Of a stretch of DNA of 11,148 nucleotides, positions 1-5,938 are shown in pieces. The stretch is from assembly GCA_004554425.1 (NCBI GenBank), contig SFMI01000053.1, positions 1 to 11,148 on the forward strand. The letters run 5' to 3'. Each line of letters starts with the position of its first letter. Positions within the stretch are counted from its first letter, which is position 1. Made by a program: the position numbers and the translations under genes. The DNA comes from Candidatus Saccharimonadota bacterium. Its GTDB lineage: Bacteria > Eremiobacterota > Xenobia > Xenobiales > Xenobiaceae. The notes under the pieces are model-generated. The model was given only the letters and a program-made list of their open reading frames with translations, was not told where the DNA came from and made no database searches.

Positions 1-1
1 T

Positions 2-1453
2 CCTACCGGCCAAAAGACCTTAGCGGCAAAGAAGTTCCCTCCAGAGCTGACCAAAGCTATACGCGAGGACTTAAAAGCTGAAGCCGAGCGCTTAAAAGCC
101 GAAGCTAAAGAGCTGGAAAAGGCCAGAAAGCAAGCTGAGGAAGAGTCTCGCCGCGCCGATGCAGCGCAAAAGGCTGCCGAGCAAGCTAAAAAACAAGCTG
201 AAGCCGAGGCCAAACGTAAGGCCCAAGAGCAGCGTAAAGCTCAAGCTGAAGCCGAGCGTAAAGCTAAAGAGCAAAGCCAAAAGGCCGAAACCGAGCCAAA
301 GCGTTTCGTGGTGGACGTCACCAGGCCGAGCAAGCCCAGCAAGCACCCGGCTAAAAAGGCTACTGCCGAAGAGCAGAAACGCTTTGTTGTGGATGTTACT
401 AGGCCGGATAAGCCTAGTAAGCGCCCTGCTAATAAGGCTGCTACCGAAGAGCAGAAGCGCTTTGTCGTGGACGTTACTAGGCCTGATAAGCCTAGCAAGC
501 GGACGGCTAAGAAGGCCACTACCGATGAGAAGAGCGTCGAAAAACAAACGTCTGACCTTTTTGACAACATTATGCAAGTCTGTAGAAGATCTGGCAAGTA
601 CGATGAAGCTACGGAATGTGAAATCAGGCAATTATTTAAGTCAATAGTAGAAGTAATTGATCGTGATGGGACTTCTGAAAAGACTATAAATTCCACGTCT
701 AGTACTAATAATAAACAGCCAAATGCTAGTGATGACTACATAAAGATTGGCAATGCACGGTATCATAAGTCTCAAATTTTCACAAATGTTACTTGCGATG
801 TTGAAAAACGTATTAGACAAGCCGAGGAAGAGCATATAAAAAAGATGCAGGCAGATCCTGATAACGAGAATTTAAATACTGTGGTCGACTTTAGGGGCAT
901 GGATATGTCTAACTATAAAATTGAAAGAATGTATGAGCTTATGCGTGTAAAAGCTTTAGAATTTTCTGTTAATTATGATCCACAAACTAAAGAACCACTT
1001 TTTGGAGTTTTGGGTACAAGGGGAAGAGTTTCTTTTGCAGGCATTGACCCAAAGAAATATGATCGTTATGGGCTTGGTTCTGTACATAACCATCCTCGAC
1101 AAACGTTTGCATTTTCTATGGGAGACATGTGTGTTTGCCACCAAACAAAAGCACGAGAGATAGCTCTTGTTGTACGGGACAAAGTTCTAATTTTCGAGCC
1201 ATATTACAAGAAGATGGGGGCCGATATAATTAGCAAATTGTGTATAAAAGCTCATAGAGAAGCCACTCAAATATGCAAAAAAGACTACGAGGTCTTATAT
1301 AAGGTACTTTTGGAATTAGATGATAAAAACAAGGAGCTTGTTAAGAGAATAATAAGCAACAAAATTAAAAGCATAGAAGTGTCAGTTATAGCCCAATATT
1401 TGCGTGGATATGGTAAAGTAACAATGAGAAGACTTAAAAAACTGGAGGAATAA
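2..1453 (+). CDS. MuF-type head protein C-terminal part with JAMM/JAB domain (partial, 5' end outside window)
   Basis: The frame is open from the window edge, so the start and N-terminal domain are missing; 483 codons are visible. Residues about 20-98 are Ala/Lys/Glu/Gln-rich with a coiled-coil look. Residues 100-177 are three 26-residue repeats (KRFVVDVTRP, then KPSK, then a Lys/Ala/Glu stretch). The C-terminal part carries HNHP (H362, H364) followed six residues later by SxxD (S372, D375), the JAMM/JAB metal-binding pattern HxHPx6SxxD. E320 in ALEFSV is a plausible catalytic Glu. A basic tail of about 100 residues follows. The place directly before gpG is that of Mu F (gp30), and MuF proteins with toxin C-termini are a known phage family; Tox-JAB domains occur in polymorphic toxins. 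The head domain itself is not visible, so the MuF assignment is inference from position. GC falls from about 63% (121-180) to about 30% (901-960), suggesting that the tail is a swapped module. Confidence 0.7.
   Translation, partial: PTGQKTLAAKKFPPELTKAIREDLKAEAERLKAEAKELEKARKQAEEESRRADAAQKAAEQAKKQAEAEAKRKAQEQRKAQAEAERKAKEQSQKAETEPKRFVVDVTRPSKPSKHPAKKATAEEQKRFVVDVTRPDKPSKRPANKAATEEQKRFVVDVTRPDKPSKRTAKKATTDEKSVEKQTSDLFDNIMQVCRRSGKYDEATECEIRQLFKSIVEVIDRDGTSEKTINSTSSTNNKQPNASDDYIKIGNARYHKSQIFTNVTCDVEKRIRQAEEEHIKKMQADPDNENLNTVVDFRGMDMSNYKIERMYELMRVKALEFSVNYDPQTKEPLFGVLGTRGRVSFAGIDPKKYDRYGLGSVHNHPRQTFAFSMGDMCVCHQTKAREIALVVRDKVLIFEPYYKKMGADIISKLCIKAHREATQICKKDYEVLYKVLLELDDKNKELVKRIISNKIKSIEVSVIAQYLRGYGKVTMRRLKKLEE
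299..532 (+). repeat. Three tandem 78-bp in-frame repeats
   Basis: Units begin at 299, 377 and 455, each exactly 78 bp (26 codons). Each encodes KRFVVDVTRP, S or D, KPSK, then a variable Lys/Ala/Thr/Glu segment. The nucleotide copies differ at many third positions (cgtttcgtggtggac against cgctttgttgtggat), so they are diverged or under protein-level selection. They link the coiled-coil part of the head-protein gene to the JAMM-containing tail. Confidence 0.9.
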
Positions 1454-1457
1454 ACTT

Positions 1458-1682
1458 ATGGGCAAAATCCAGGCTATGCTTCAAGAGTTCAGCGACAAAT
1501 TCCCCGAAAAATCGAAAAATTTTTTACAGACTATCAATAAATATGAAGATGATTATTTTGTTGATTTGTTAACTGTCGCTATAACTCTAAAAAAAAGTGA
1601 CAAAGAGATCGGAGAACTTTCGGAAGAGTATATGAATGAAAGATTGAATGATCCGAGTTTTAAGCTTGACTATATCGATTAG
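1458..1682 (+). CDS. Small acidic protein, candidate immunity protein
   Basis: This 74-residue protein is rich in Asp, Glu and Lys, predicted largely helical, with no signal peptide or membrane segment. I recognise no family. It begins 4 nt after the stop of the JAMM-tailed gene, with a good ribosome binding site (GGAGGA, 8 nt before ATG), so the two are co-transcribed and probably translationally coupled. It shares the low GC of the toxin-like tail (about 32% in 1561-1620), whereas the next gene, gpG, is about 55% (1741-1800). A small acidic gene squeezed between F and G, with the composition of the variable tail, is the usual layout for a cognate immunity protein. That role is inferred from position, composition and size only. 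Confidence 0.8.
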   Translation: MGKIQAMLQEFSDKFPEKSKNFLQTINKYEDDYFVDLLTVAITLKKSDKEIGELSEEYMNERLNDPSFKLDYID

Positions 1683-1705
1683 TCTTTACTACGGAGGCGT
1701 TTAAT

Positions 1706-2182
1706 ATGCCAGGAATAGCCCTTAAAATAGACTTAAACGAGCTTTACGCGCTGGCCAATAGTAGGCGCTGGAAGAGCAGCGAAATCGGCAAGATTAAGGC
1801 TGATCTGCTGGGCCGGTATTATAAGCGCGAGTTGGAAAACGCTTCTAATCGTGCTTTTGATAGGCAAACTTCTCCCGATGGGCGCTCCTGGTTGCCTCGC
1901 TCTCCTAAATATGCCAAGCAACTCAACCGCCGCCGACCTGGGCGCAAGCTTTTGGCCGTTACGCTACACTTGAAAAACTCCAGGCAGTACCAAGTAAGCG
2001 GCGATTCTGCTAAGTACGGTAGCAATGTAAAGTACGCCAGAATCCACCAATTAGGCGGAAAAGCCGGTCGCCAACATAAAGCCAATATCCCCGCCAGACC
2101 TTACCTCGGTTACGACGACTACGCCAAACAAAAGCTCCTCTTTATCACTGAAAAACTCCTACGCCGCCATTTCGAACAATAG
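1706..2182 (+). CDS. Phage virion morphogenesis protein (Mu gpG / phage tail S family)
   Basis: The 158-residue product matches the phage virion morphogenesis family that includes Mu gpG and P2 gpS-type tail completion proteins. Recognisable parts are the middle stretch with SPDGRSW and PRSPKYAK, the segment KYARIHQLGG, and the C-terminal IPARPYLGY shared by most members. The length is typical. The protein acts in the cytoplasm during virion assembly (head or tail completion and head-tail joining, depending on the phage). GGAGG lies 8 nt before the ATG. It is the last + strand gene and is followed at once by a hairpin. In Mu, G is followed by more head genes, so its place at an operon end is a rearranged layout. 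Confidence 0.88.
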   Translation: MPGIALKIDLNELYALANSRRWKSSEIGKIKADLLGRYYKRELENASNRAFDRQTSPDGRSWLPRSPKYAKQLNRRRPGRKLLAVTLHLKNSRQYQVSGDSAKYGSNVKYARIHQLGGKAGRQHKANIPARPYLGYDDYAKQKLLFITEKLLRRHFEQ

Positions 2183-2220
2183 AAGAAGGCCCCCTCGATA
2201 CTCTCGAGAGGGCCTTCTTT
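2183..2220. terminator. Hairpin terminator between convergent operons
   Basis: AAGAAGGCCC (2183-2192) pairs with GGGCCTTCTT (2210-2219). After one C-A mismatch, CTCGA pairs with TCGAG around a 5-nt loop, giving about 15 pairs. It starts directly after the gpG stop codon. A short U-rich run follows on both strands (TTCTTTAT on +, TTCTTCTATT on -), so it probably ends both the late + transcript and the early - transcript. Confidence 0.85.
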
Positions 2221-2288
2221 ATGTGGTTATGATTTTGGATATATGAGGTGAGGTTGTACCGAAAAGCAAGTACAGCTATATTTAAACA

Positions 2289-2311
2289 TTAAGCATGCTT
2301 AAAGTCAACTA
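2289..2311 (-). repeat. Downstream copy of a 23-bp direct repeat (duplicated gene end)
   Basis: On the minus strand this reads TAGTTGACTTTAAG, then CATGCTTAA. It matches 2943-2965 at 20 of 23 positions, the first 14 being identical. Read in the frame of the 189-residue gene upstream it encodes VDFKHA and a stop, mirroring that gene's own end VDFKYV and stop. It includes the stop codon (2309-2311) of the 206-residue gene. The sub-segment TTAAGCATGCTTAA (2289-2302) is also a perfect 14-bp palindrome. Confidence 0.75.
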
Positions 2312-2929
2312 TTTATCTTTGAACCCTAACAATTCAGCCTTATCCTCCGTGCTCAGTAAACGCAAAACCTTTACCGAGTCTGCTATAACAAATTCTTTTA
2401 CCGGCTTATTAAAATAAGCGTCATTTCTATGATGACCTTCCCAGTAATGACGTGCGTTATATATGCCACCGGCCAGAGTGTGCATCTGTTCCAACCAGTT
2501 AATATCGCCGACGTGGTAACACCCTTGAGGCCAATCAATCTCAGCAACATTGACTTGCTTATAATCTGTAGGTTTTATGCCAAAACAGCGCATATGGTCG
2601 GCTAAATCAAAGGATGAACAGGCAAGAAAAGAAACCATTCTACAAGGCTTTTCTGGGAAAAAATTCAAACGCACAATCTCAAAAATAAGATCGCGAGCGA
2701 ATGATTTTAAGTCGCCAAGTTGTTCAAAAGGTTTTTCAAGTATTGATTTGCCGTAGTAAGAAATGCTTTTAGGAAAAGCTCCTAGAACGAAGGGTTTTAC
2801 TGCTTCTTCTGATTCGTCTTCATTAAAAGAACAACGGCACAAAAGTGGTTCCTCCTCAATAAGTTTTTTAAAGTTCAGATCTCCCAAGTGGATGGGGCCG
2901 ATCTTACTATGCTGAAAGCTAACTAACAT
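2309..2929 (-). CDS. Phage protein, possible DUF2441/ADP-ribosyltransferase-like, operon-end gene
   Basis: The product is 206 residues from the ATG at 2929, chosen because AAGGAGG lies 8 nt upstream; the frame runs to a TTG at 2962 that overlaps the previous gene. Residues 80-105 (FEIVRLNFFPEKPCR) and 138-190 (YHVGDINWL, GGIYNARHYWEG, then KEF and SVKVLRLL) recall the FE-x-VR/FP-x-KPSR, NxxYW and E-x-L pattern that I associate with DUF2441 proteins, which look like ADP-ribosyltransferase-fold enzymes. The match is from memory and no catalytic residue is assigned. It is the last gene of the early operon, is AT-richer than DnaB (about 38-40% GC against 52% in hand-counted 60-base lines), and is flanked by a 23-bp direct repeat. 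All this suits an acquired cargo gene (moron), perhaps acting on host targets or defence. Confidence 0.75.
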   Translation of the reverse strand: MLVSFQHSKIGPIHLGDLNFKKLIEEEPLLCRCSFNEDESEEAVKPFVLGAFPKSISYYGKSILEKPFEQLGDLKSFARDLIFEIVRLNFFPEKPCRMVSFLACSSFDLADHMRCFGIKPTDYKQVNVAEIDWPQGCYHVGDINWLEQMHTLAGGIYNARHYWEGHHRNDAYFNKPVKEFVIADSVKVLRLLSTEDKAELLGFKDK

Positions 2930-2942
2930 AACTTTTACCTCC

Positions 2943-2965
2943 TTAAACGTACTTAAAGTCAACTA
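2943..2965 (-). repeat. Upstream copy of the 23-bp direct repeat (end of the 189-residue gene)
   Basis: This is the native 3' end of the 189-residue gene, encoding VDFKYV and a stop. Its partner lies 654 bp downstream at 2289-2311, beyond the 206-residue gene, with three transitions between the copies. Confidence 0.75.
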
Positions 2966-3512
2966 AATTGCCTAAAAGCGGCCTTAAAATTTCTTTGCGC
3001 TTTGGATGCTTCTCGCTGGCCACAATCCAGGGCAAATGGTCGAGAAGCGCTACCAGTTTGGCGGCAGCTATAGGCTGTTTTTGCGTGAAAAATAATAACT
3101 TCATCTCGCCAAGCAACTTAGCCACTTGCTCTTCATTCAGATCCGTAGATAAACCAATCTCAAAAATAGGCTTAGCTATCAGGAAAAGAGCGTTAATTAC
3201 ATCAAGGCTAACTCGCCAAGGCACTATCGAAAGAGAATAGCGCGAAGCTAAATCATAGAACCGAGTATATTTACTGTTGGCACCGGGGAGCCCATCGGCG
3301 GCCATCAATTGCAAACAGCGAAACAATTTAGGGAACTTGCGATCAGTATGGCGGCTCATAATATCGATAATCCTGTTGGCCAGCTCGTTTAGGCTATTAT
3401 CACCACCCTTAAAGCGCAGCACGAACTTGCCACCTATTTTAGCTACTTCCAAACCGCTTAAAATGGCCATAAAAACGCCCTTAAAGGCTTCACTTTGACT
3501 CAATCTTCTCAT
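2943..3512 (-). CDS. Hypothetical phage protein downstream of DnaB
   Basis: This 189-residue protein matches no family I recognise. It is predicted to be mostly helical, with hydrophobic patches (residues 105-120) but no clear transmembrane segment and no catalytic motif. The start at 3512 has AAGGGAG 8 nt upstream; a second candidate, ATG at 3470 (MAILSGLEVAKIGGK), has a weaker AAGGG 7 nt upstream and cannot be excluded. It begins 17 nt after the DnaB stop, so it is co-transcribed with the helicase. A helicase accessory or loader role is possible by position, but there is no Walker motif, so it is not a DnaC/DnaI-type ATPase. The last codons are duplicated downstream of the next gene. Confidence 0.8.
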   Translation of the reverse strand: MRRLSQSEAFKGVFMAILSGLEVAKIGGKFVLRFKGGDNSLNELANRIIDIMSRHTDRKFPKLFRCLQLMAADGLPGANSKYTRFYDLASRYSLSIVPWRVSLDVINALFLIAKPIFEIGLSTDLNEEQVAKLLGEMKLLFFTQKQPIAAAKLVALLDHLPWIVASEKHPKRKEILRPLLGNLVDFKYV

Positions 3513-3529
3513 CGTTCAATCTCCCTTTC

Positions 3530-5014
3530 TTAAAATGGCAAGTTCCCGTCGCCTAGTAATCCGTCCCAAACCGATTGCGGTATATCCTCATCAATGGGCG
3601 CTTGCGGCTGCTGTATAGGCGGTGCTGGTGGCGCTGGTGGTGGCAGCGGCTGTTGCTTAGGTTTAGCTGGTGGCAGCTTGATGTGCTCAGGCTCTACATT
3701 GCCCTGGGGCAAATCGCAGAAAATACCGTATTTCTTGACAAAACGCAGCTTAAAAGTACCTACTGGGCCGTTGCGATGCTTGGCAATAATTACTTCTGCC
3801 ACGTTTACTTCCGGGCTTTTGCGGTTGTAATACTCGTCGCGATAAAGAAAGGCCACTAAATCGGCGTCTTGCTCAATGGCACCCGATTCGCGCAAGTCTG
3901 AGAGGTTGGGGCGTTTGTCTTGGCGGCTTTCTACGCCTCGCGAAAGCTGAGAAAGAGCGATAATCGGCACGCGCAACTCCTTGGAAAGCTCTTTTAACTG
4001 GCGTGAAATCAAGCTTATTTCCTGAACGCGCGATTCAGAGCGCCCGGTGCCGCGAATTAGTTGCAAATAATCGATAATAACTAAGTCCAAACCGCATTGC
4101 TTTTTTAGCCTGCGTAGTTTACCCTTAATCTCTAATACGGTAGCGCCGCCTTGATCATCTATGTAAATGGGCTTCTTACCAAGCTCATCGGCGCGAGCGG
4201 CCAGCCTGTCAAACTGACCTTGTGTGATTCTGCCGTTGGCTAAGTCTTGGCTATTTATCTTGGCCAACGAGCAGAGCATACGTTTTAATAAGTCTTCGTA
4301 ACTCATCTCTAGCGAGAAAACAGCCACCGTTTTATCGGCTTTTACAGCCGCATTTAAGGCCAAAGAAAGAGCAAAAGCCGTTTTACCCATGCTAGGCCGG
4401 GCACCAATAATAACCAAGTTCGAAGGGTGAAGGCCGCTAGTCAAAGCATCCATCTCAGTAAAACCGGTGCTTAGTCCGCCGATGGGCGCTTCAGTGTTCA
4501 TAGCTCGATGAACTTCCGACAAGATATTGCCTACGCCGCCAACCAAAGGCTTAAGCTGGCCACGCGCCGAGCAATTATTTGAAACGGCAAAAACCAAAGA
4601 TTCAGCTTGATCGACCTTGTCTTCCGGAGCGACGGCTTTATCGGACGCCAGCTTACAAATCTCGTTCCCAGCAGTCCAAAGACGGCGGCTTTGGGCCAAC
4701 TTGGATACAATCTTGGCATAAGCTACTACGTGTGCACTGCATCGCACAGTATCTATAATATCCATCAGATAGCGTGTATCGACTTGCGATAAGACGCCTC
4801 TACTGCGCAAATCTTCATTAACTACAATTAAGTCCGCCGGGCTCCCTTGAGACTGTAGGCGGACTATACTTTGCCAGATTATTTCGTTTTTCTTAAGGTA
4901 GAAATCTTCGGCAGAAATGATGTCACAGACAAGATCGAAAGCTTCATTGTCGATCAGAGCGCTGCCGATGAGCGCTTTTTCTGCTTCTTCACTGTACAGA
5001 GTTTTGGTCTCCAT
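3530..5014 (-). CDS. dnaB: Replicative DNA helicase, DnaB family, with SSB-like C-terminal tail
   Basis: Taken from the ATG at 5014 (GAGG 9 nt upstream; the open frame starts at a TTG), it has 494 residues and overlaps mor by 26 nt. Residues 1-105 are the N-terminal DnaB domain and 180-435 the RecA-like motor. Motor motifs are Walker A GARPSMGKTA (204-213, K211), FSLEMS (E236), Walker B LVIIDYLQL (311-319, D315), ALSQLSRGVE, DLRESGAIEQDAD and the Arg-finger segment KHRNGPVGT. It would unwind DNA 5'-3' at the fork as a hexameric ring. After residue 445 comes a Pro/Gln-rich linker and the end DEDIPQSVWDGLLGDGNLPF. Acidic residues and a final Leu-Pro-Phe resemble the tip of bacterial SSB (DDDLPF or DDDIPF) and are not part of usual DnaB. 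Mu uses host DnaB, so a phage-encoded copy inside a Mu-type operon is notable. Confidence 0.95.
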   Translation of the reverse strand: METKTLYSEEAEKALIGSALIDNEAFDLVCDIISAEDFYLKKNEIIWQSIVRLQSQGSPADLIVVNEDLRSRGVLSQVDTRYLMDIIDTVRCSAHVVAYAKIVSKLAQSRRLWTAGNEICKLASDKAVAPEDKVDQAESLVFAVSNNCSARGQLKPLVGGVGNILSEVHRAMNTEAPIGGLSTGFTEMDALTSGLHPSNLVIIGARPSMGKTAFALSLALNAAVKADKTVAVFSLEMSYEDLLKRMLCSLAKINSQDLANGRITQGQFDRLAARADELGKKPIYIDDQGGATVLEIKGKLRRLKKQCGLDLVIIDYLQLIRGTGRSESRVQEISLISRQLKELSKELRVPIIALSQLSRGVESRQDKRPNLSDLRESGAIEQDADLVAFLYRDEYYNRKSPEVNVAEVIIAKHRNGPVGTFKLRFVKKYGIFCDLPQGNVEPEHIKLPPAKPKQQPLPPPAPPAPPIQQPQAPIDEDIPQSVWDGLLGDGNLPF

Positions 5015-5315
5015 GTTGTATTTCCTCAAATAAGTCTGGTTGGAAAGTCGATTCCGATGGATTCTCTAGGATTTTGTAGGCCCAAGCTTCTGATATTTTG
5101 AGCTCCAAAGCAATTTGCTTGACGCTTTTGCCTTTAGCATACAGGTCTCGGGCCCAGCGGATTTTGGCTTGGCGCAGAGCATTTTCAGATACGTAGATGT
5201 TTACTCCCGAAAAGCCCACAGCTAAAGCAGCGGCTATATCTGGGCCCACATATTGGGCCACCAGATCTAAGTCGGCGTTAAAATCTTCCGGTCTAATATA
5301 TTGCTCTACGCCCAT
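4989..5315 (-). CDS. mor: Mor-family transcription activator (middle/late regulator)
   Basis: The 108-residue product has the Mor/C layout. The N-terminal dimerisation part is VAQYVGPDIAAALAVGFSG, followed by the short strand NIYVSE (39-44). A C-terminal helix-turn-helix at about 62-84 reads GKSVKQIALELKISEAWAYK, close to the family pattern for this DNA-binding motif. In Mu, Mor is made from the early transcript and activates the middle promoter with host RNA polymerase; C then activates late genes. Here it lies in the second half of the early operon. It starts 8 nt after the preceding stop, with AGGA overlapping that stop, and its last 26 nt overlap dnaB. No separate C gene is in the window, so this protein may switch on the + strand late operon directly (inference). 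Confidence 0.85.
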   Translation of the reverse strand: MGVEQYIRPEDFNADLDLVAQYVGPDIAAALAVGFSGVNIYVSENALRQAKIRWARDLYAKGKSVKQIALELKISEAWAYKILENPSESTFQPDLFEEIQHGDQNSVQ

Positions 5316-5323
5316 GCCACTTC

Positions 5324-5554
5324 CTAAAAGAGAATCTCGAAAATTAAGCGCTTAAAAGCCTTAAAAATGCGTTTTGCTTTGCTGCGTTTGGCCATCTGGC
5401 GGCGCTGTTCAGCCTCAGCTTTAGCTTTTTCTACTCGCGCCCAGTAGTCGCCAGGGATAATAAAATCATCATCGGCAGGCACGGTCTGACCGGCTAATTG
5501 CCTTTTCTTGCGTTCTTGCTTCTTGACCCAACCGGGTTGCCAGTTTGCTTTCAT
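5324..5554 (-). CDS. Small basic hypothetical protein
   Basis: The 76-residue product is strongly basic, with a Lys/Arg-rich N-terminus (KKQERKKRQ) and a helical Lys/Arg/Ala/Glu stretch from about 40 to 70 ending in hydrophobic LIFEILF. No family is recognised. AAGGAG lies 7 nt before the ATG. The gene starts about 110 nt after the preceding stop, the largest gap in the operon, and ends 8 nt before mor. The charge is compatible with nucleic-acid binding, which is not shown. Confidence 0.7.
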   Translation of the reverse strand: MKANWQPGWVKKQERKKRQLAGQTVPADDDFIIPGDYWARVEKAKAEAEQRRQMAKRSKAKRIFKAFKRLIFEILF

Positions 5555-5626
5555 TTTGCGGCTCCTTGAAGGCTTAATTTCTTAAGAAGAGGAAGGAGGC
5601 GGCGGCTGCGTTATATTGCTTTCCAG

Positions 5627-5664
5627 GGCTGATATTGGGCAGCCATCCACCTCTTTTTTAGGTG
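5627..5664 (-). other. Two small adjacent hairpins in the largest intra-operon gap
   Basis: On the minus strand CACCT-N7-AGGTG (5664-5648) is followed by GGCTG-N8-CAGCC (5644-5627). They fill the start of the 110-nt gap between two early genes. Neither is followed by a U-run, so they are not a clear terminator; they may be an RNA-processing or attenuation site, or chance. The rest of the gap (5555-5626) shows no convincing gene or promoter. Confidence 0.25.
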
Positions 5665-5922
5665 TTAGACAGACTTTTTAGCCTTTTTCAGGTTCTCATA
5701 AAGAGCTCTACCAAACTGAAAGAGAGCTACGCCCAAACCGATAGCGTTGAAGTTTTCCATGTCCTCGACGCCTTTTTTGGCCTCTTTAAACAACTTGACG
5801 AAGTAGTCCACGCCGATAATGTTGCTGAGCCTGAAGCTCACTACGCAGGCGTTTTCCTCGCCGTCTTTAGCTTGAGCTGGATTAACATCCCAGCCGCTGA
5901 TTTTGAGACTCTTTACAGTCAT
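5665..5922 (-). CDS. Hypothetical early protein
   Basis: An 85-residue protein is obtained from the second ATG (5922), which has GGAGG 5 nt upstream; the first ATG (5934) overlaps that ribosome binding site and is rejected. No family is recognised. The N-terminal half looks like beta strands (SLKISGWDV, ACVVSFRLS) and the C-terminal half helical, ending KKAKKSV. It starts 16 nt after the gam stop, so it is co-transcribed with gam. Confidence 0.7.
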   Translation of the reverse strand: MTVKSLKISGWDVNPAQAKDGEENACVVSFRLSNIIGVDYFVKLFKEAKKGVEDMENFNAIGLGVALFQFGRALYENLKKAKKSV

Positions 5923-5938
5923 TTTTACCTCCATTTAA

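Noticed and set aside
159..647. Long open frames overlapping the first 700 bases on both strands
   Set aside because: They are other-frame readings of the repetitive Lys/Ala/Glu-rich coding region; the frame open from base 2 has the domain logic and continues into the JAMM tail.
2289..2302. Perfect palindrome TTAAGCATGCTTAA as an independent regulatory site
   Set aside because: It lies within the duplicated gene end and downstream of both operons; its partner copy is not a perfect palindrome, so chance is likely.
3575..3859. Plus-strand frames rich in Gly, Trp and Cys opposite the dnaB 3' end
   Set aside because: Antisense of the proline-rich linker codons; no start signal and no family resemblance.
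5610..5645. Tiny minus-strand frame MAAQYQPWKAI with AGAGGTGG just before its ATG
   Set aside because: Eleven codons, ribosome binding site too close to the ATG and overlapping a hairpin; no support as a gene.
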